A DNA stretch of 64,000 nt from assembly GCA_026770025.1 (NCBI GenBank), contig JAMXDE010000029.1:1-64000 (forward strand), in the 5' to 3' direction. The translations under genes and the position numbers were made by a program. Under the pieces are notes generated by a model that had not been told where the DNA came from, ran no database searches, and worked only from the letters and a program-made list of their open reading frames with translations. Below, piece by piece: positions 34,376 through 46,305 of this stretch. Each line of letters opens with the position of its first letter. Positions within the stretch are counted from its first letter, which is position 1. Origin of the DNA: Craspedostauros australis (lineage: Eukaryota > Bacillariophyta > Bacillariophyceae > Mastogloiales > Achnanthaceae).

Positions 34376-36203
34376 ATGTGGATGCTGATTGACGGATGTG
34401 AATTCGAATGGATGGATGCTGATCGATGGATGCTGATCGATAGATGCGAATGCAGATGGATGCTGGTCGATGGATGTGAATGCGGATACAGATGCAGAGG
34501 GGTGCTGATTGATGGATGTGAATGCAAATGGATGGATGCTGATTGATGGATGCGGATGAATGCTGATCGATGGATGTGAATGCGGATACGGATGCGGATG
34601 GGTGCTGATCGATGGATGTGAATGCAGATGCGGATGGACGCTGATTGATGGATGCGGATGAATGCTGATCAATGGATGTGAATGCAGATACGGATGCTGA
34701 TCGATGGATGCGAATGCGGATGGATGCTGGTCGATGGATGTGAATGCGAATGGATGGATGTGAATGCGGATACAGATGCGGATGGATGGATGCTGATCGA
34801 TGGATGCGGATGAATGCTGATCGATGGATGTGAATGCGGATACAGATGCGGATGGATGCTGATCGATGGATGCTGATCAATGGATGTGAATGTTGATTGA
34901 TGGATGCTGATTGATGGATGCTGATCGATGGCTACAGATCGATGGATGCTGGTCGATGGATGTGAATGCGGATGGATGCTGATCGATGGCTACAGATCGA
35001 TGGATGTGAATGCGGATGGATGCTGATCGATGGATGTGAATGCGAATGCGGATGGATGCTGATCAATGGATGTGAATGCAGATGCTGATCGATGGCTACA
35101 GATTGATGGATGCGAATGCAGATGGATGCTGATCAATGAATGCGGATGCGGAAGGATGCAGATCGATGGATGATGATTGATGGCTACAGATCGATGGCTA
35201 CAGATCGATGGTGATCGATGGATGCGGGTCGATGGATGCAGATCGATGGATGCGGATGGATGGATGGATGCGGATTGTTGGATGCTGATCGATGGATGGA
35301 TGCGGATTGTTGGATGCTGATCGATGGATGTGAATGTGAATGGATGGATGCTGATCGTTGGATGCTGATCAATGGATGTGAATGCGAATGGATGGATGCT
35401 GATCGATGAATGTGGATGTGGATGTGGGCATGGGTGTGGGTGTGGGTGTGGATGCGGATGTGGATGAAAAGAAAGATGCATGTTCACTCGCTATTATCGT
35501 GCTTGTCTGTTACCACGCACACAGCTGCGTGGCGAAAGGCTCCCGCGGAACAAAACCCAAGCAACACAACAGGACAAAACGCCACTGCTGGATCACCTCC
35601 AAAATGTCCCCCCTGTGTCACCTCTAAAATGTCCCCCCTCTGTCCCCCCTGTGTCCCCCCTCTGTCCCCCCTCTGTACCCCCTGTGTACCCCCCTGTGTA
35701 CCCCCCTGTTCTCCCTATGTTCCATCATGTCTCCTCTGTGTCCCCTCTCTGTCCCCCGACGCACAAACTCAAACAAGCTAAATTTGGTACTGGTGCTACG
35801 TATATTTTTACACACAATGCTGCATTGGTTGTGGGACATTTCAGATATAATCGAAATAGCTAGCACATTATGTGTATGTGACACGAAATCGTGAGTTATC
35901 CAAAAAAGAAGAACACATCTGTCCGAATTGACAGCATGCGACATGTCGTAGTTCTCGAAAGCTCGTGTTGGGCACCACGCCCGTTCGCCAAACGACACGA
36001 AAATGATACTCGTTTGCACAAGCCAACCTTACCACCAACCAATCACAAGATTGCGAATCGCCCAGGTCAAGGGCGAAGCTCTGGAATCAGGCATGCCCGG
36101 CGCGCAACTTCAACGGCAGACAGGGACTACATTGTCAGGCACGACTCGATTCATCTCAATCACGAGCTCATGGAGTCGTGAGTGGACAAATTACCGTGTT
36201 CCC
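34376..36203 (-). repeat. Right long inverted arm of Harbinger B
   Basis: Inverted, nearly identical copy of 28,058-29,896. Differences seen by eye are fewer CCCACA units and an altered pattern of G-runs. The stretch 34,211-34,375 is further GATG-type repeat that no longer aligns base by base with the left side. Confidence 0.93.
35605..35758 (-). repeat. C-run minisatellite in the right arm (inverse of the G-rich repeat)
   Basis: Runs of five or six C separated by TCTGT, TGTGT or TGTGTA. It is the inverted counterpart of 28,505-28,660 and has a different number of TGTACCCCC-type units. Confidence 0.9.
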
Positions 36204-36206
36204 CTG
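36204..36206 (+). repeat. Target site duplication CTG, right copy (Harbinger B)
   Basis: CTG directly after ...CCGTGTTCCC; matches 28,055-28,057. Confidence 0.9.
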
Positions 36207-36534
36207 GTACGTACAACTGCACGCAAATCCCATGCGCGTGAAAGCGTCGCTGTCTGCAGCGTACAACGCCAAACAACGCAAGGACAAGAAGGAGGCCGCT
36301 CTCATCAAGGCGGAAGCCAACACCAACACCAACACCAACCCAACAAGCAAAGCAACAGCATCTGCAATCGTGGCGACCCACTATGCGCCAGCTGAAACAC
36401 AGGAGGAACGAACAGAGAAGGAGTTGCAGAGAGAGGAGGAGGAGCTGGATCATCAGATGTGGTGTGATGCTGACACACTGAAGGCCAACACAGAAAGTGA
36501 GGCTGTGTTGGATGATGGGACGGAAATTTTGTGA
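36205..36534 (+). CDS. Element O DDE-like protein, 3' part
   Basis: Separated C-terminal exon-like piece of the O gene. Taking out Harbinger B and one CTG joins codon 1,068 to this stretch in frame, adding 109 residues and giving 1,177 aa in total. The piece begins WYVQLHANPM, is Lys/Glu-rich with a coiled-coil-like run (EERTEKELQREEEELDHQ) and ends DDGTEIL before TGA at 36,532. On its own it lacks a promoter and would only be read by transcripts crossing B. The clean frame shows the O gene was open when B arrived. Confidence 0.82.
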   Translation, partial: WYVQLHANPMRVKASLSAAYNAKQRKDKKEAALIKAEANTNTNTNPTSKATASAIVATHYAPAETQEERTEKELQREEEELDHQMWCDADTLKANTESEAVLDDGTEIL

Positions 36535-38216
36535 TGGATGTGCATCGCCGCGATAACACGAGTTGTGGAGTTTTGTGGGTGGCAGACCATGCTACTACAA
36601 CGAGTCTAGAGGCCATCCAAAAAAACATCCAATATCTGCTTGTCATGCTATATCTCAACAACACATCGTTTGCAATTAAATCTAAACATTGCATTCAGAC
36701 GCCTGACTATAGGTTATACAGAATATCAAAGTTAAATTGACATAGAAATTGTTTTTATTGTCATGTTTGACCACCACACAGTTGTGTGGTGAATTCGAAA
36801 AATTCTGGATGGCACAATGTTGCCCTCCCCTCAGCACCCATGATCATCATCATCATCATTGTATTTCTTCAAACTGCGCACCACAATGGCTCTGTATGCT
36901 CCCCAGCTATCCACTCCATGAAGGACAGAACATTTCTGCCACATTGCACACCCCAAAGTGTCGATACACTGAAAAAGAACGATTTCAAAAAACGAAGTGC
37001 AAGCCGGATGCGGTATGGATACGGATCCATATCTCATCCACAGGACCCTTTCAGCCCCTCCACGTGACCCTCGTGCATTCCCACACTACCTGGCGACATG
37101 CTGATGCATCCAGACTGGGCTGGGTGTGGATGGTCCCGATGGCACACCTCCATTTGGTGATGGCCCTGTTGGTTTTCGGTGCCCCACCAAAAATGACAGG
37201 TATGCACTCATTCTATGCCGCAGCCTCTTCCAAACCGTTGCAGCAGCTCGAACTTCGCGACGTGCATCTTCAGGCGATGACGCGCGGGTCTTGTATGGGT
37301 GACTTGGAGATTGGGCAGCTTGATGATGCTGCCCCCTCACTGCCAAAGTCACATGGCAGGTTCGCCACGATCCGCCCAACAAAACTCTTGCCCTCCACTG
37401 ATTCCTCCGCGCGGACACCTTCCCGGTCCTTCCCGAGCCTCAAACTTCGTGGGGACCTTGATGGTGACCTCTTGGATGCGTCTTGCCCATTCGCAGGTGT
37501 TGGTGTGGCCTGTGCATGGAATACACAGGCTACATCCAACGAGCCAATCTGCCGCAATTTTGAGACGTTTGCGCGGAGGCCTGCGGCGGCCCCAAACCAA
37601 CCGCTCTCGCAGCCTCCGCTCGTCCACCCACCAAGGGTTGTATGGCGGTGACGTCGATGTGCTTGGATTTGTCATTGGGCCGCTGGTTGGTGCGGCGCTG
37701 ACGATGCCGTTGGGTGTCCATTGTGATGTTTTTTTGGTGTTCCGCCATTGTCATCTTCTTGTGTCGAGTTTGGCGCTCTCGGCCAGTCGGGCATCCTGGG
37801 GGCTGAGGTAAATGTCAAACATTGCAACGAACGTACGAAAAATGCATGACACAAAACACTTCGAGAGTACCAACCTCACTCAACCATTCCACCACAACAA
37901 GGCATTGGTGAGAACCTAGCACATCGTGCTGTGATTGGTGGTTCATGACGCAGCAGCCAGTTTGCTGACGTCGACGACGGATTGGACACGCACAGAGTAG
38001 ATTGGATGTAAACGCGCACCCGCCGCTTCTCCCAGAACTCTACAACTAGCGCTATCGTGGACAGGGTGTTGGATGCTCTGATCGGAACGCCTGAAAAAGA
38101 GACTAAACAATTCAAAATGGGAACAACCTTGCTGAAATGAAGAACAGCAAAGGGTTAAGTTGGATCGATGTAGTCGTAGCCAAACAGCTGAAACCCGAAA
38201 GAGATCGAAAAATGCG
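36535..38216 (-). pseudogene. Right interior of element O; possible broken minus-strand gene
   Basis: No intact gene. Minus-strand frames at 37,675-37,349 (with LVGCSLCIPCTGHTNTCEW), 37,557-37,270 and 37,037-36,831 (ending WGAYRAIVVRSLKKYNDDDDDHGC, in parts) overlap in different phases and look like pieces of one frameshifted coding region. A plus frame of 300 codons (36,749-37,651) covers the same bases and is probably its shadow. Codon-level comparison with relatives would be needed to decide. Confidence 0.35.
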
Positions 38217-38384
38217 CACATCCATCGGTCCATAAAACTTAAAATACGGCCAACCTCAGATCTGGAATGGATTGGTATATGTTTTAGATCTATGAGGATT
38301 GGGAATATGTACTTAGTTTTGAAATCGCAGGAAAAAAGTTGCGAGGTCTATTTCATAGTCTTGATCGACTCACTCGGGGGGCTC
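38217..38384 (-). repeat. Right terminal inverted repeat of element O
   Basis: Inverted partner of 24,159-24,326. Ends ...CGACTCACTCGGGGGGCTC at 38,384 followed by ATAT. Confidence 0.85.
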
Positions 38385-38738
38385 ATATTAGAGACTTCCT
38401 GAAACCCGAAACCAGTTTCCCGAAACGACACGCACTGTGACTATCAATAACGTCTGAAACTAACGGCCCGAAATATGACCGACGTCACCGACCTTGAACT
38501 AATATTAGAATCAAGAGGGTCGTAAGCAAGACTAGAAAGGAAAATGTATTTTTCTAAATGGTTCCTGTGCTCCTTCGTCTCATTCATCCAACCGACAGTC
38601 ACATTTTGTTCGTCACATCGGCATCGGCATCCCTGAGCTGTGCCCGTCTCATCTGTTTCATTCATCTGCGTCGGAGGCGTTGCCATTGAGAATGTCGACT
38701 TGTTTGTCCCTTGATGAACTAGACGAAATGATATATTG
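38385..38738. other. Intergenic between element O and the mariner-like element
   Basis: About 350 bp. A 184-codon minus frame crosses it and runs on into the next element's terminal repeat, so it is not a gene. Nothing else is recognised. Confidence 0.4.
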
Positions 38739-38740
38739 TA

Positions 38741-38781
38741 TTCCTCCGTTCCGAAATGATTGCAACTTATCGTTTTTGTCA
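38741..38781 (+). repeat. Left TIR, mariner-like element
   Basis: About 40 bp, almost perfectly matched by the inverse of 47,004-47,044; the first 31 bases agree, then single differences appear. Confidence 0.88.
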
Positions 38782-39669
38782 TCGGTTCGACGCCGTGTCG
38801 TAGTGCCCAACTTTGGGAGCTGCGGGAGACCCTTTTCCAAGTCGCCTCCCACCCTGGTCTGACGCATCCTTGTTGACCTTTGGTACCCATCGGAGTACCA
38901 TCAAGAATTGGTATACTAATGTGTGTAGATACATTATGAAACGTACCATACAAACAGAGGACAGCATCTCCACATTTAGACTGCTTGTCCAGCGCCATGC
39001 CTCCACGTTTCTATCATTGAAACACTGTGCAAGAGTTGGTTCGTGTGCTTTCATTTGTCCGAATGGTCGGAAGGTTAATTCTTAACGTGACGTCACGCTC
39101 TGCTCCGTAAGTCCAAACCGTCCATCAGTTCCACAGACGAAATACAACATGGTACAACACGCGAAGAACGACGCAATGACAAAATCACGAAACATCGATT
39201 TTCTATTTGACATTTTGTTTGTGTTCACAAGTACACAATCGATATTTGTTTGAAAGGAAACATGAGAACTTCCCTCGTGTTGTGGACATCGGTGTCTTCG
39301 TGACCTGTCGCAGACATCATTGCGTTCCCACCAAATAAGAACTTTGACATAACGCCACGACCCAACCGGCCAATCATGATGGTCAGTTCATGCAATGCCA
39401 TAGTTATTGTTAACTGATGACGCCATCGGGCTTCCGAAGGGTTTGTCCAACACGTCACGTTGGTCGTGTTGTGAATTTTCCTTTTCCGTTTTTCGTTTCG
39501 AAGCACAATTTTTTGGTGTTGTTGTTGTAGATGCGACTCAACAACGTGATTTCTGACTGATTGCTGCACTCATCCATTTCCCGAATCGTGCAATTCTCGT
39601 GTTGTATTTGTATTAAATGGTTTTTTATTCCTGCAAAATGCCTGGTGTTGTCCAATTGTTGTTTGAATT
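38782..39669. other. Left interior of the mariner-like element
   Basis: About 890 bp without a supported gene. Plus (38,813-39,085) and minus (39,054-38,779; 39,569-39,225) frames are short, overlapping and motif-free. It may contain a heavily mutated transposase. Confidence 0.4.
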
Positions 39670-39810
39670 TGTCAGTATCGTGAGTGTGCGGTGTGTATGA
39701 TTTGGTGCTGACGATGGATTCAAGACTACGGAGCTGTGATGTTGTTTGTTGTGTCAGCTATTGCTGCTGTCAATGATGTCTGTCATTGTACATGTGTACA
39801 GATGCCAACA
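39670..39810 (-). repeat. 3' LTR of copia C
   Basis: 141 bp, TGTCAG...CCAACA on plus; shares GGTGTGTATGATTTGGT and flanking blocks with 46,456-46,590 but differs at many sites, indicating an old insertion. Confidence 0.75.
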
Positions 39811-39959
39811 CCCCCATGCTTGTGGTAGCTAGTGGAACCAATTCACTCTTTCATACAGAGAAGACTGGGATCACCACACTCCACTGGCGGCATTCACCGG
39901 CGAACGTAGAATGATGGAATACATCCCATGAGTAGGTCCGTATGTCAAAATAACAGAAT

Positions 39960-42900
39960 CACAGGCATCTGCTTGTTGCACAGATCTGAAGCATTGGGGT
40001 TGGATGACACATCAGCAATGAGGATGAGATCTCTGCCCACTCAATCGCAGACCGCAAATGTGTGTATATCGATATGCCTGGAGTTCCTTGGCGGTTGGTT
40101 GGCGTTTGCCATCATTCTGGCACCTCGGTTGTCCTTGTAGATAAGTATGGCATGCTGTTGGCACACACTGATCTTGTCCAGGAGTGACCAAAGCCAGAGC
40201 GCCATCTTGCCATTGTCGCCAGTGGCAATGAACTTGGCTTTAGAGGTATTGAGAGAAATGGTGGGTTGGACGTGGGCTTTCCACGCGACAGCAGGGCCGC
40301 CAAGAAGCAACGCAATGCCACTGGTGGATTTACGACACCTTGTATCAGCACCCCAATCAGCGTCCATGCATACATGTAGCAAAGTTGCCTGGATGGTGGC
40401 CTGGTCCATTGGGCTGTGGCGCTTGTTGTTGGCAGGCAAGAGGTGTTTCAGTGCTGGCACATCTGCAAGCTGCGGAACAGGAGACTGTCACCAGTAGGTG
40501 ATCCCAAAGTCCCTGGTGGATGCAACATACCTGAAGAGGTATTTGACGGCTTTGTAGTGTACACGTGCAGGGTTCATCAAGACTTGGCTCAGCTTCACCA
40601 CAGGGAAGGAGATGTCAGGGCGACAGGAAACCATGGCCCAGATGAGCTTGCCAATGGCTCAGTGGTAGCTGAAGGACTTGGATTGTAGACCATGATGCTT
40701 GGCTTCCATGTTGGGTAAGACTGCCTGATCCAATTGCCACACACATCCATTGTCTGCGCGCATGGGTAGGCGTTGTGTAGACTTCAATCAATGCCAATCG
40801 TGTCGCCAGAGCACCTTGTTGATGTATGTGGAGCAGTGCTCATTCACATGTCGTCAGGCCTGAGTGAGATCCAGTCCGTTGTAGTGTGCAAACAGACCGT
40901 ACCAAGTGATGGGATGGTTCAGCCGAGCATCAAGCATGTCACAGAACTCCTCATAAAAGGTCTCATCCTTGGTTGCCACCGCAAAGTTTTCCACCTGCCA
41001 GGGCATGTATGCATTGTGGGCGTGAAGGTTTCCAATGTGCAAACATGGTGCTTGAGTTGTTGTGTGAACCCCATGTCCTTGAGTAGCTGATTGGTATGTG
41101 GACTCTGCTGTAGCGGTGCTTCAGGATGCTCTGTAGATTCTTGAGAAAAGCACAACCATGTGTTGACCCAGAGCAACGTCATGATTGTGCTTCCACTAGC
41201 TGCGGAACTGATCATCGATTTGCATGTAGTGATGTTGTGCACTGGCAGGTGCTTTGGCGACTGCATTCGCGATGTCAGCTCTGTACATGAGCAGTCCTTG
41301 CACTTTAACGATGACCACCAAGATGCGGAACTCCATGAGGTCGGGAGTAGCAGCATATGTGTGACCAAAGATGTGCACATTGCCACCCCAGGTGGACCCA
41401 TCACAAATGGCACAAGCTTTTTACAGTTGCTCTCTTGCGTCTATACGACGTAGAACCAAACCCAGTTGAAGACCATTGCGCCTGGTAGTGCCTCGATGAG
41501 CTCGCGGAACATGCCTTGGTGATGGCATTGCTCCATTTTCTTGAGTTTGACTTATTGCTCCTCATCTCAATCATTGCGCTGGAGCAGTTTGCGCCAGGTG
41601 AGCTTCGGAGCAGCCTCCACTTGACATGCAGTTGGTGAGATGTGATCGAGGATGGAGCCAATATGCCCAAGTTGGCCAAAGTACATTTGTGGAACACCGT
41701 GCTGTGTGAGGGAGTTTCGAACATTGTCGAATGCAGAGACCGCGTCGCTCGCATCCAGTACAGCCTGGGTGAGATCCGGCAGCGAGCAGATATCATGGTC
41801 GCCGATGGCCAGCAAGTAGGCGCTCTTGAGCCAGGATCTCCACCGCAGAATGCGCGCTGCAGTCGAGCTTGGCTTGCATTGTGTGGGATGCAGATGTCCT
41901 CAGAGCTCATCAGGCACAAATTCCAACCCTGCAGTTGGATTGTTTCTGGAGAGGCGGATGCGCTGTTGGAATGCCCTTTGGTAGGGATCCACAGTCATGC
42001 GCATGATGTAGGCACTGTCAACACCGTCAACAGAGCATGCTGCTGCAGCTGCATGGAGCATGTCATTGTCATGTGTACTGTAGTTGGCGCACTTGATAGG
42101 AAGGCATACGACCATCCGTCTTGGCTTTCTCAGCACCTTAACCATGTATGCCATTGCCATTGTGAGACAGTTGAAACCCAAGGTTGAGCAGAAGTTGTGG
42201 TCCTGGTGGACGTTCATGGACAGAAAAGTGAGCCTCATTGAAGATCAGGTTGCCAGTGGTCTTGATATGCCCTGGATCCAAGTTGAAATATTCTTGGAGC
42301 GAGGGTGTGGCAGTATGACCAACAAAGATGCCGTTGTAGGTGTGGATGTCCAGCTTTGCGGCGGGATGGCCAGGCTTGCACACAACCACTCTGGAACCAA
42401 GACTTGCAGGTGGCTCAGGTTGGGCTTGATGCCATGCGGAAGCTGGTATGGAGTGGTGTTAATGATGGAGTGCCAAAGCTTATTCTTGACATACACTGCA
42501 TGTGCAAGGGCATGAACCTGGAACTTGGGATGCAGGCCTGAGGAGTACATCAGTGATCTGGCCATCACACCAAAGGTGCGGTTGATTCCCTCGACCTTGC
42601 CATTCATCCAAGCGCATCTGGCCCCAGTAGGTTCCAGAGTGTATCCCACAGACCGGACGACCTCCTGGAAGGCACTCGATCATGCAAGTTCGCCACCAGT
42701 GTCGACCCTCACCGCCTTGCAACCATCCTTGCAACCAAACTCACGAAGCAGGTTGGCAAACATGTCCACAGGTGGGATATGGTCTTGGTAGGGGAACACC
42801 TAAGTGTACCGAGTGCACGCATCAATGACAAGAAAGTACGAGTGTACCCTTCAAGAGGCTGCACCACCTGTTCGACTTGGCAGAGTTGCGCAACGACTCC

Positions 42901-45900
42901 TGTCCGTACTGAGGATCGGACGACCACATGAAACCGTAGTCAGCATGGAATCTTGCGCCAGTGGAGGGAACAGGGCTGCCATCTTGAGGTCCTTGAGGAT
43001 CTGTCTGACACTGGGCTTGGCTGCATGTAGCACAATGCCGCATTGGATGTGCACAGTGGCAAGGAGGCCTGGAATACCAGAACAGTGCATATGGAGCCAC
43101 TTCATGTGCGACATACCAGCGCAGCCCAGGCACATATGCCAGAGCTCCGCGCTGAGTGCAGGCGGTGCACGCTGGACAGCGAACGCAGCCAGCTTGACAT
43201 CACCATTGGTATTGAAGAAGTAGAGTCCATTGCGACGATGCATAGGCACATCAATGGAACAGCTGCGGCCATGGAAGGAGAGAACAGCCCCTGATGGACC
43301 GTCATGGAGCACATAGCACACAAAGTCATTGTCCTGCTGGTGAACAATGGCCTGCAACGAGACAACATCTCAACCAGATCAGGGCAGAGCATTGTGTTGG
43401 CCTAAATCACTCCACCACACAAGCTGGGAATGGTGAGAGTGCTTTCTCTCTAGCATAGCATACAGGTTGCACTGGCATTGGCTGCAGCCAGTGGGACAAA
43501 ATTTGTGTACCACTGATAGTCTTGGAGGATAGACCAGTCAGTGTCGAGATGTACATGTGAGTATATGTCAAGATGTACGTGTATATGTGCATCGTTCACC
43601 CGCTATTCTCTCATACGCACTTAGACGGTATAACTATACTCGTGTCGATAGTATAATGTGATTCGTCAGAATTACAGGGGAAATGGAACACACGAAAAGG
43701 GGCAAGATTTCTGGAGGAAATTTGCAAATAACGATTTCTGAGAGAATCAGAAGATCGTCCGTCCATGCATCAATGGTACCAAGAGAATCTCGAGGTACTT
43801 CCCAACTAAACCTCAGATGACGATATCATCTGACAGACTACTGCATCACCAATGGAACGTGACATCTGGAGAGCAGAAGGACGCCTACTGACGTCGACAG
43901 AATGTCAACATGTCACCACGTCGACAGCTGTCTCCAAGTCAGAGCAGGAGACGAAGATACGATGACCCATGAAGATCATGGATACTGAAGGTGAACTTCA
44001 AATGGTAAGTACTCATGGAGTAGAAGTCAGTACTGAATGAACGGAGTGTCGAATGCGGAGCACGCATCGAACACGGAGTATCGTGTAGCACGAGCACACG
44101 ATGGTGAGAGAGAGAGAGAGAGAATACAGAGAGGAGCGAGAGAGGATCTCGCGTACCGACTCATAGTCGGAGACCGAATCTACGAAACAGATTGAAGCGC
44201 CGAGAGCATCGGGCAAGAGAACGAACGGACACCGAGAGTATCGGAGTGCCAACGTAATGAAATAGCAAACAGACGACTATCAACCAACACCATCTTCCAC
44301 GATCGTAGGTTACCGTGAGCGGAACTTGCCAACAAGTCAGGCACAGCACTGACGTTTGCGCAAGGATAGGATTCCCCCACATTGTCTATAGGGTTCCATG
44401 CATGCACCGTACTTCCAGAAGATGGAGCAAGTGAACAGCACAAGTGTGGGCAACTACAAAGGTGGCCAGCTTCGACAGAGTGATCTCTGCAGGGACAGAC
44501 TGTGTGAGCGAGGGCACTTCATCACGTGGATGTCTTGCCCATGTCCTGCTAGTGCTTGGCGATAAAATATGCCGTTCGTCAAGGATTGCACCCAATCCTC
44601 ACCAGCGGACCAAAATCGTGTTTGAGGGCATCCTAAATCGCATCAGACAAGATGAGATCAGAGAAGTCACTGTCACCATGGTTCCTGAAGCGCTGTAGAG
44701 CATGAGCAGTTGCCTTTGATCTGTTGCAACCAAAGTGGGTGCAATAGCTTTTGTGAATCTTGTTGGCCTCATCAGGGTGCTCTTGCACAAAGTGCATGAG
44801 ATGGGTGGTGCGCCCAAAGGCTTTGCACGTACATGCCTTGTATCCTATGTAGCAGCATGCTTCGCAGAAGGCATCCAGATTGGGCTTGTAGAAGGTATTG
44901 TGCCGCCTGCGCGGCCAACTGTTGTCCTGTCAGTCACCTCGTCCGCCACAACTACTGTGGGTTGGAGTGCAGTGGGCCTTGAGTGAAACAGCACTGCCAG
45001 GGGGATCTACAATTCTTGGGCAAGCTGCTCGACATGCAGATTGAAAGGCAGTGCATTGGGCGATGTCACAGTGCGCAGCATGGTGTGGTAATGCTCCAGC
45101 ATGTACCCGTGCTCACGCAGATCCTCGAGAGAGGTAGGACTCAGGTTGAGGTTGGAGACAGAGCGGTGGAAGACGAGTCCCTTAATGTGCGGGAAGCCAA
45201 GCAGCTTCATAGCAAAACTCAACAGAGCCTTCAAAGGCCAGCTGAGAGTTCACATGCTGCTGCGCAGTGTTGAAAGCGTTGGTGAGCACTTTGTAGAGGA
45301 GCATGTACGCAGAGAGCTGGTGTTGTAGGACATCAAAAACTGCTAGCATACTTGAGCCGGATAGTAGGATGGTCAGGATTGATGATTCCCTTGCCCTGGA
45401 GCTTGTCTAACAGCTTGCAGCTTGTGGAGAAGACACAAGAGCCATGGACCTTCCTGGGAATCACTGCTGTGCTGGGGTACAACAAATCCAATGAGCAAAA
45501 GAGGACATCCACCAATACCACAGCAGCATGGAGCTGTGCGTACCACAAGAAGACTTGGTCGAGTGTATCATCCGCAAGCTTGATCTGCTGTCAATCCTGC
45601 GCCTGCGATGCACCAAAACAGAGCAAATCGAGGGCATCACCAATGGTGTAGCAATTGTGCCGACAGAGGGCAGGGGTGGAGTTTGTCACTGTGTAGGAAA
45701 CACCAGACCCAGCAATGTAGCTGAACTCAAATGGATCTTTGGAAGGAATGGTGTCCTTGACAGGGACAGAAAATACTGTCCTTGTGGAGAAAGCACAGGG
45801 GGCATGGCATCGGTGTGTTTGGCACAGCCACTGTTGGCAGCCTCATCAACAGGGGCGTCATCATTGGCAGGAGCCTTGGAAACCTGGCATCACTGTCAGC

Positions 45901-46305
45901 GGTGGTGTCAACGGCATCAAACATGGGAACTAATGGTGGTGCAGTGCGCATTGATGGAGTGATGTTGTAGACATGCAGGACAGTGATGGAGTGGCACAGA
46001 AGATCGCGGAACTTGCAGGCCTGGAGGTTGGTGACCCAATCGTCATTGTCGATGTTGTCTCCACAAGTGCAAAACCACAATCAAACTTTCCACATGCCAT
46101 GGATGTGGACAAGACTGCCACCCCAATGCACCAATTGGGCATGGAAGAAGGCATCATCACCATTGAGCAAATTGTAGAATTCATGGTTGGTGGTGGTCTT
46201 GTTATCGTCCCACATGAGGGGAAACCATGTCCAACTGAGCTGCTCAGAGATGAGGCAGGCATCAACAAGAGCATGGCACTCCATGCTATTGTTGTTGGCA
46301 GCCAT
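39960..46305 (-). pseudogene. Copia C gag-pol, degenerate
   Basis: Gag begins MAANNNSMECHALV at 46,305. Later fragments are an integrase C-terminal half (42,649-42,245; YTLEPTGARCAWMNGKVEG), an RT part (41,413-40,900; TYAATPDLMEFRI, ADIANAV) and RNase H (40,460-40,041; DADWGADTRCRKSTSG, YKDNRGARMM). These match in style the copia lineage common in diatoms. In RNase H the usual STAEAEF catalytic-Glu motif reads NTSKAKF. Stops and frameshifts separate the parts in all frames. The solo LTR splits the gag/pol region; sequence on its two sides joins in frame (AVPD then WSILQDYQWY), confirming the insertion. No function is expected. Confidence 0.85.
43542..44334 (-). repeat. Solo LTR inserted in copia C
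   Basis: 793-bp block reading TGTCGAG...TTGCCAACA on plus (TGTTGGCAAG at its start on minus). It is flanked on both sides by AGTCAG (43,536-43,541 and 44,335-44,340). Joining the flanks restores the copia C coding frame. Internal features include a GA run near 44,110. It resembles none of the other LTRs in the window. Confidence 0.8.

Larger units (their letters stand above)
28058..36203. mobile_element. PIF/Harbinger element B, 8,146 bp
   Basis: Ends are perfect inverted repeats starting GGGAACACGGTAATTTGTCC, flanked by CTG on both sides. The inverted arms are extraordinarily long for this superfamily: about 1.84 kb left and 1.83 kb right, nearly identical, differing mainly in copy number of short repeats. 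Between the arms are three genes: a 224-aa Harbinger partner-type protein (29,992-30,666, plus), a three-exon 539-aa protein (31,186-33,107, plus) and a 337-aa DDE transposase (33,197-34,210, minus, convergent). The element sits inside the coding sequence of element O and interrupts it in the codon for residue 1,069. Confidence 0.93.
24159..38384. mobile_element. Element O: TIR transposon of unknown superfamily, 14.2 kb with insert
   Basis: Defined by inverted repeats at 24,159-24,326 and 38,217-38,384. The outer bases (GAGCCCCCCGAGTGAGTCG and onward to 24,184) match exactly. ATAT lies directly outside each end, so a 2-4-bp AT-rich target duplication is possible but cannot be told apart from an extra 4 bp of inverted repeat. 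Subtracting Harbinger B (8,146 bp) and one CTG leaves about 6.08 kb. The main gene encodes a DDE-like protein (24,852-28,057 continued at 36,205-36,534). The region 36,535-38,216 holds possible minus-strand coding remnants. The terminal bases do not match CACTA, hAT, Mutator, PiggyBac or Harbinger ends that I know. The superfamily is unassigned. Confidence 0.75.

Noticed and set aside
36749-37651. 300-codon plus frame
   Set aside because: No motif, rich in His/Ser/Pro, and covers better minus-strand fragments; probably a shadow.
24159-38384. Polinton/Maverick identity for element O
   Set aside because: Size and long TIRs fit at first glance, but more than half is Harbinger B, and no protein-primed polymerase, retroviral-type integrase, ATPase or capsid genes are present.
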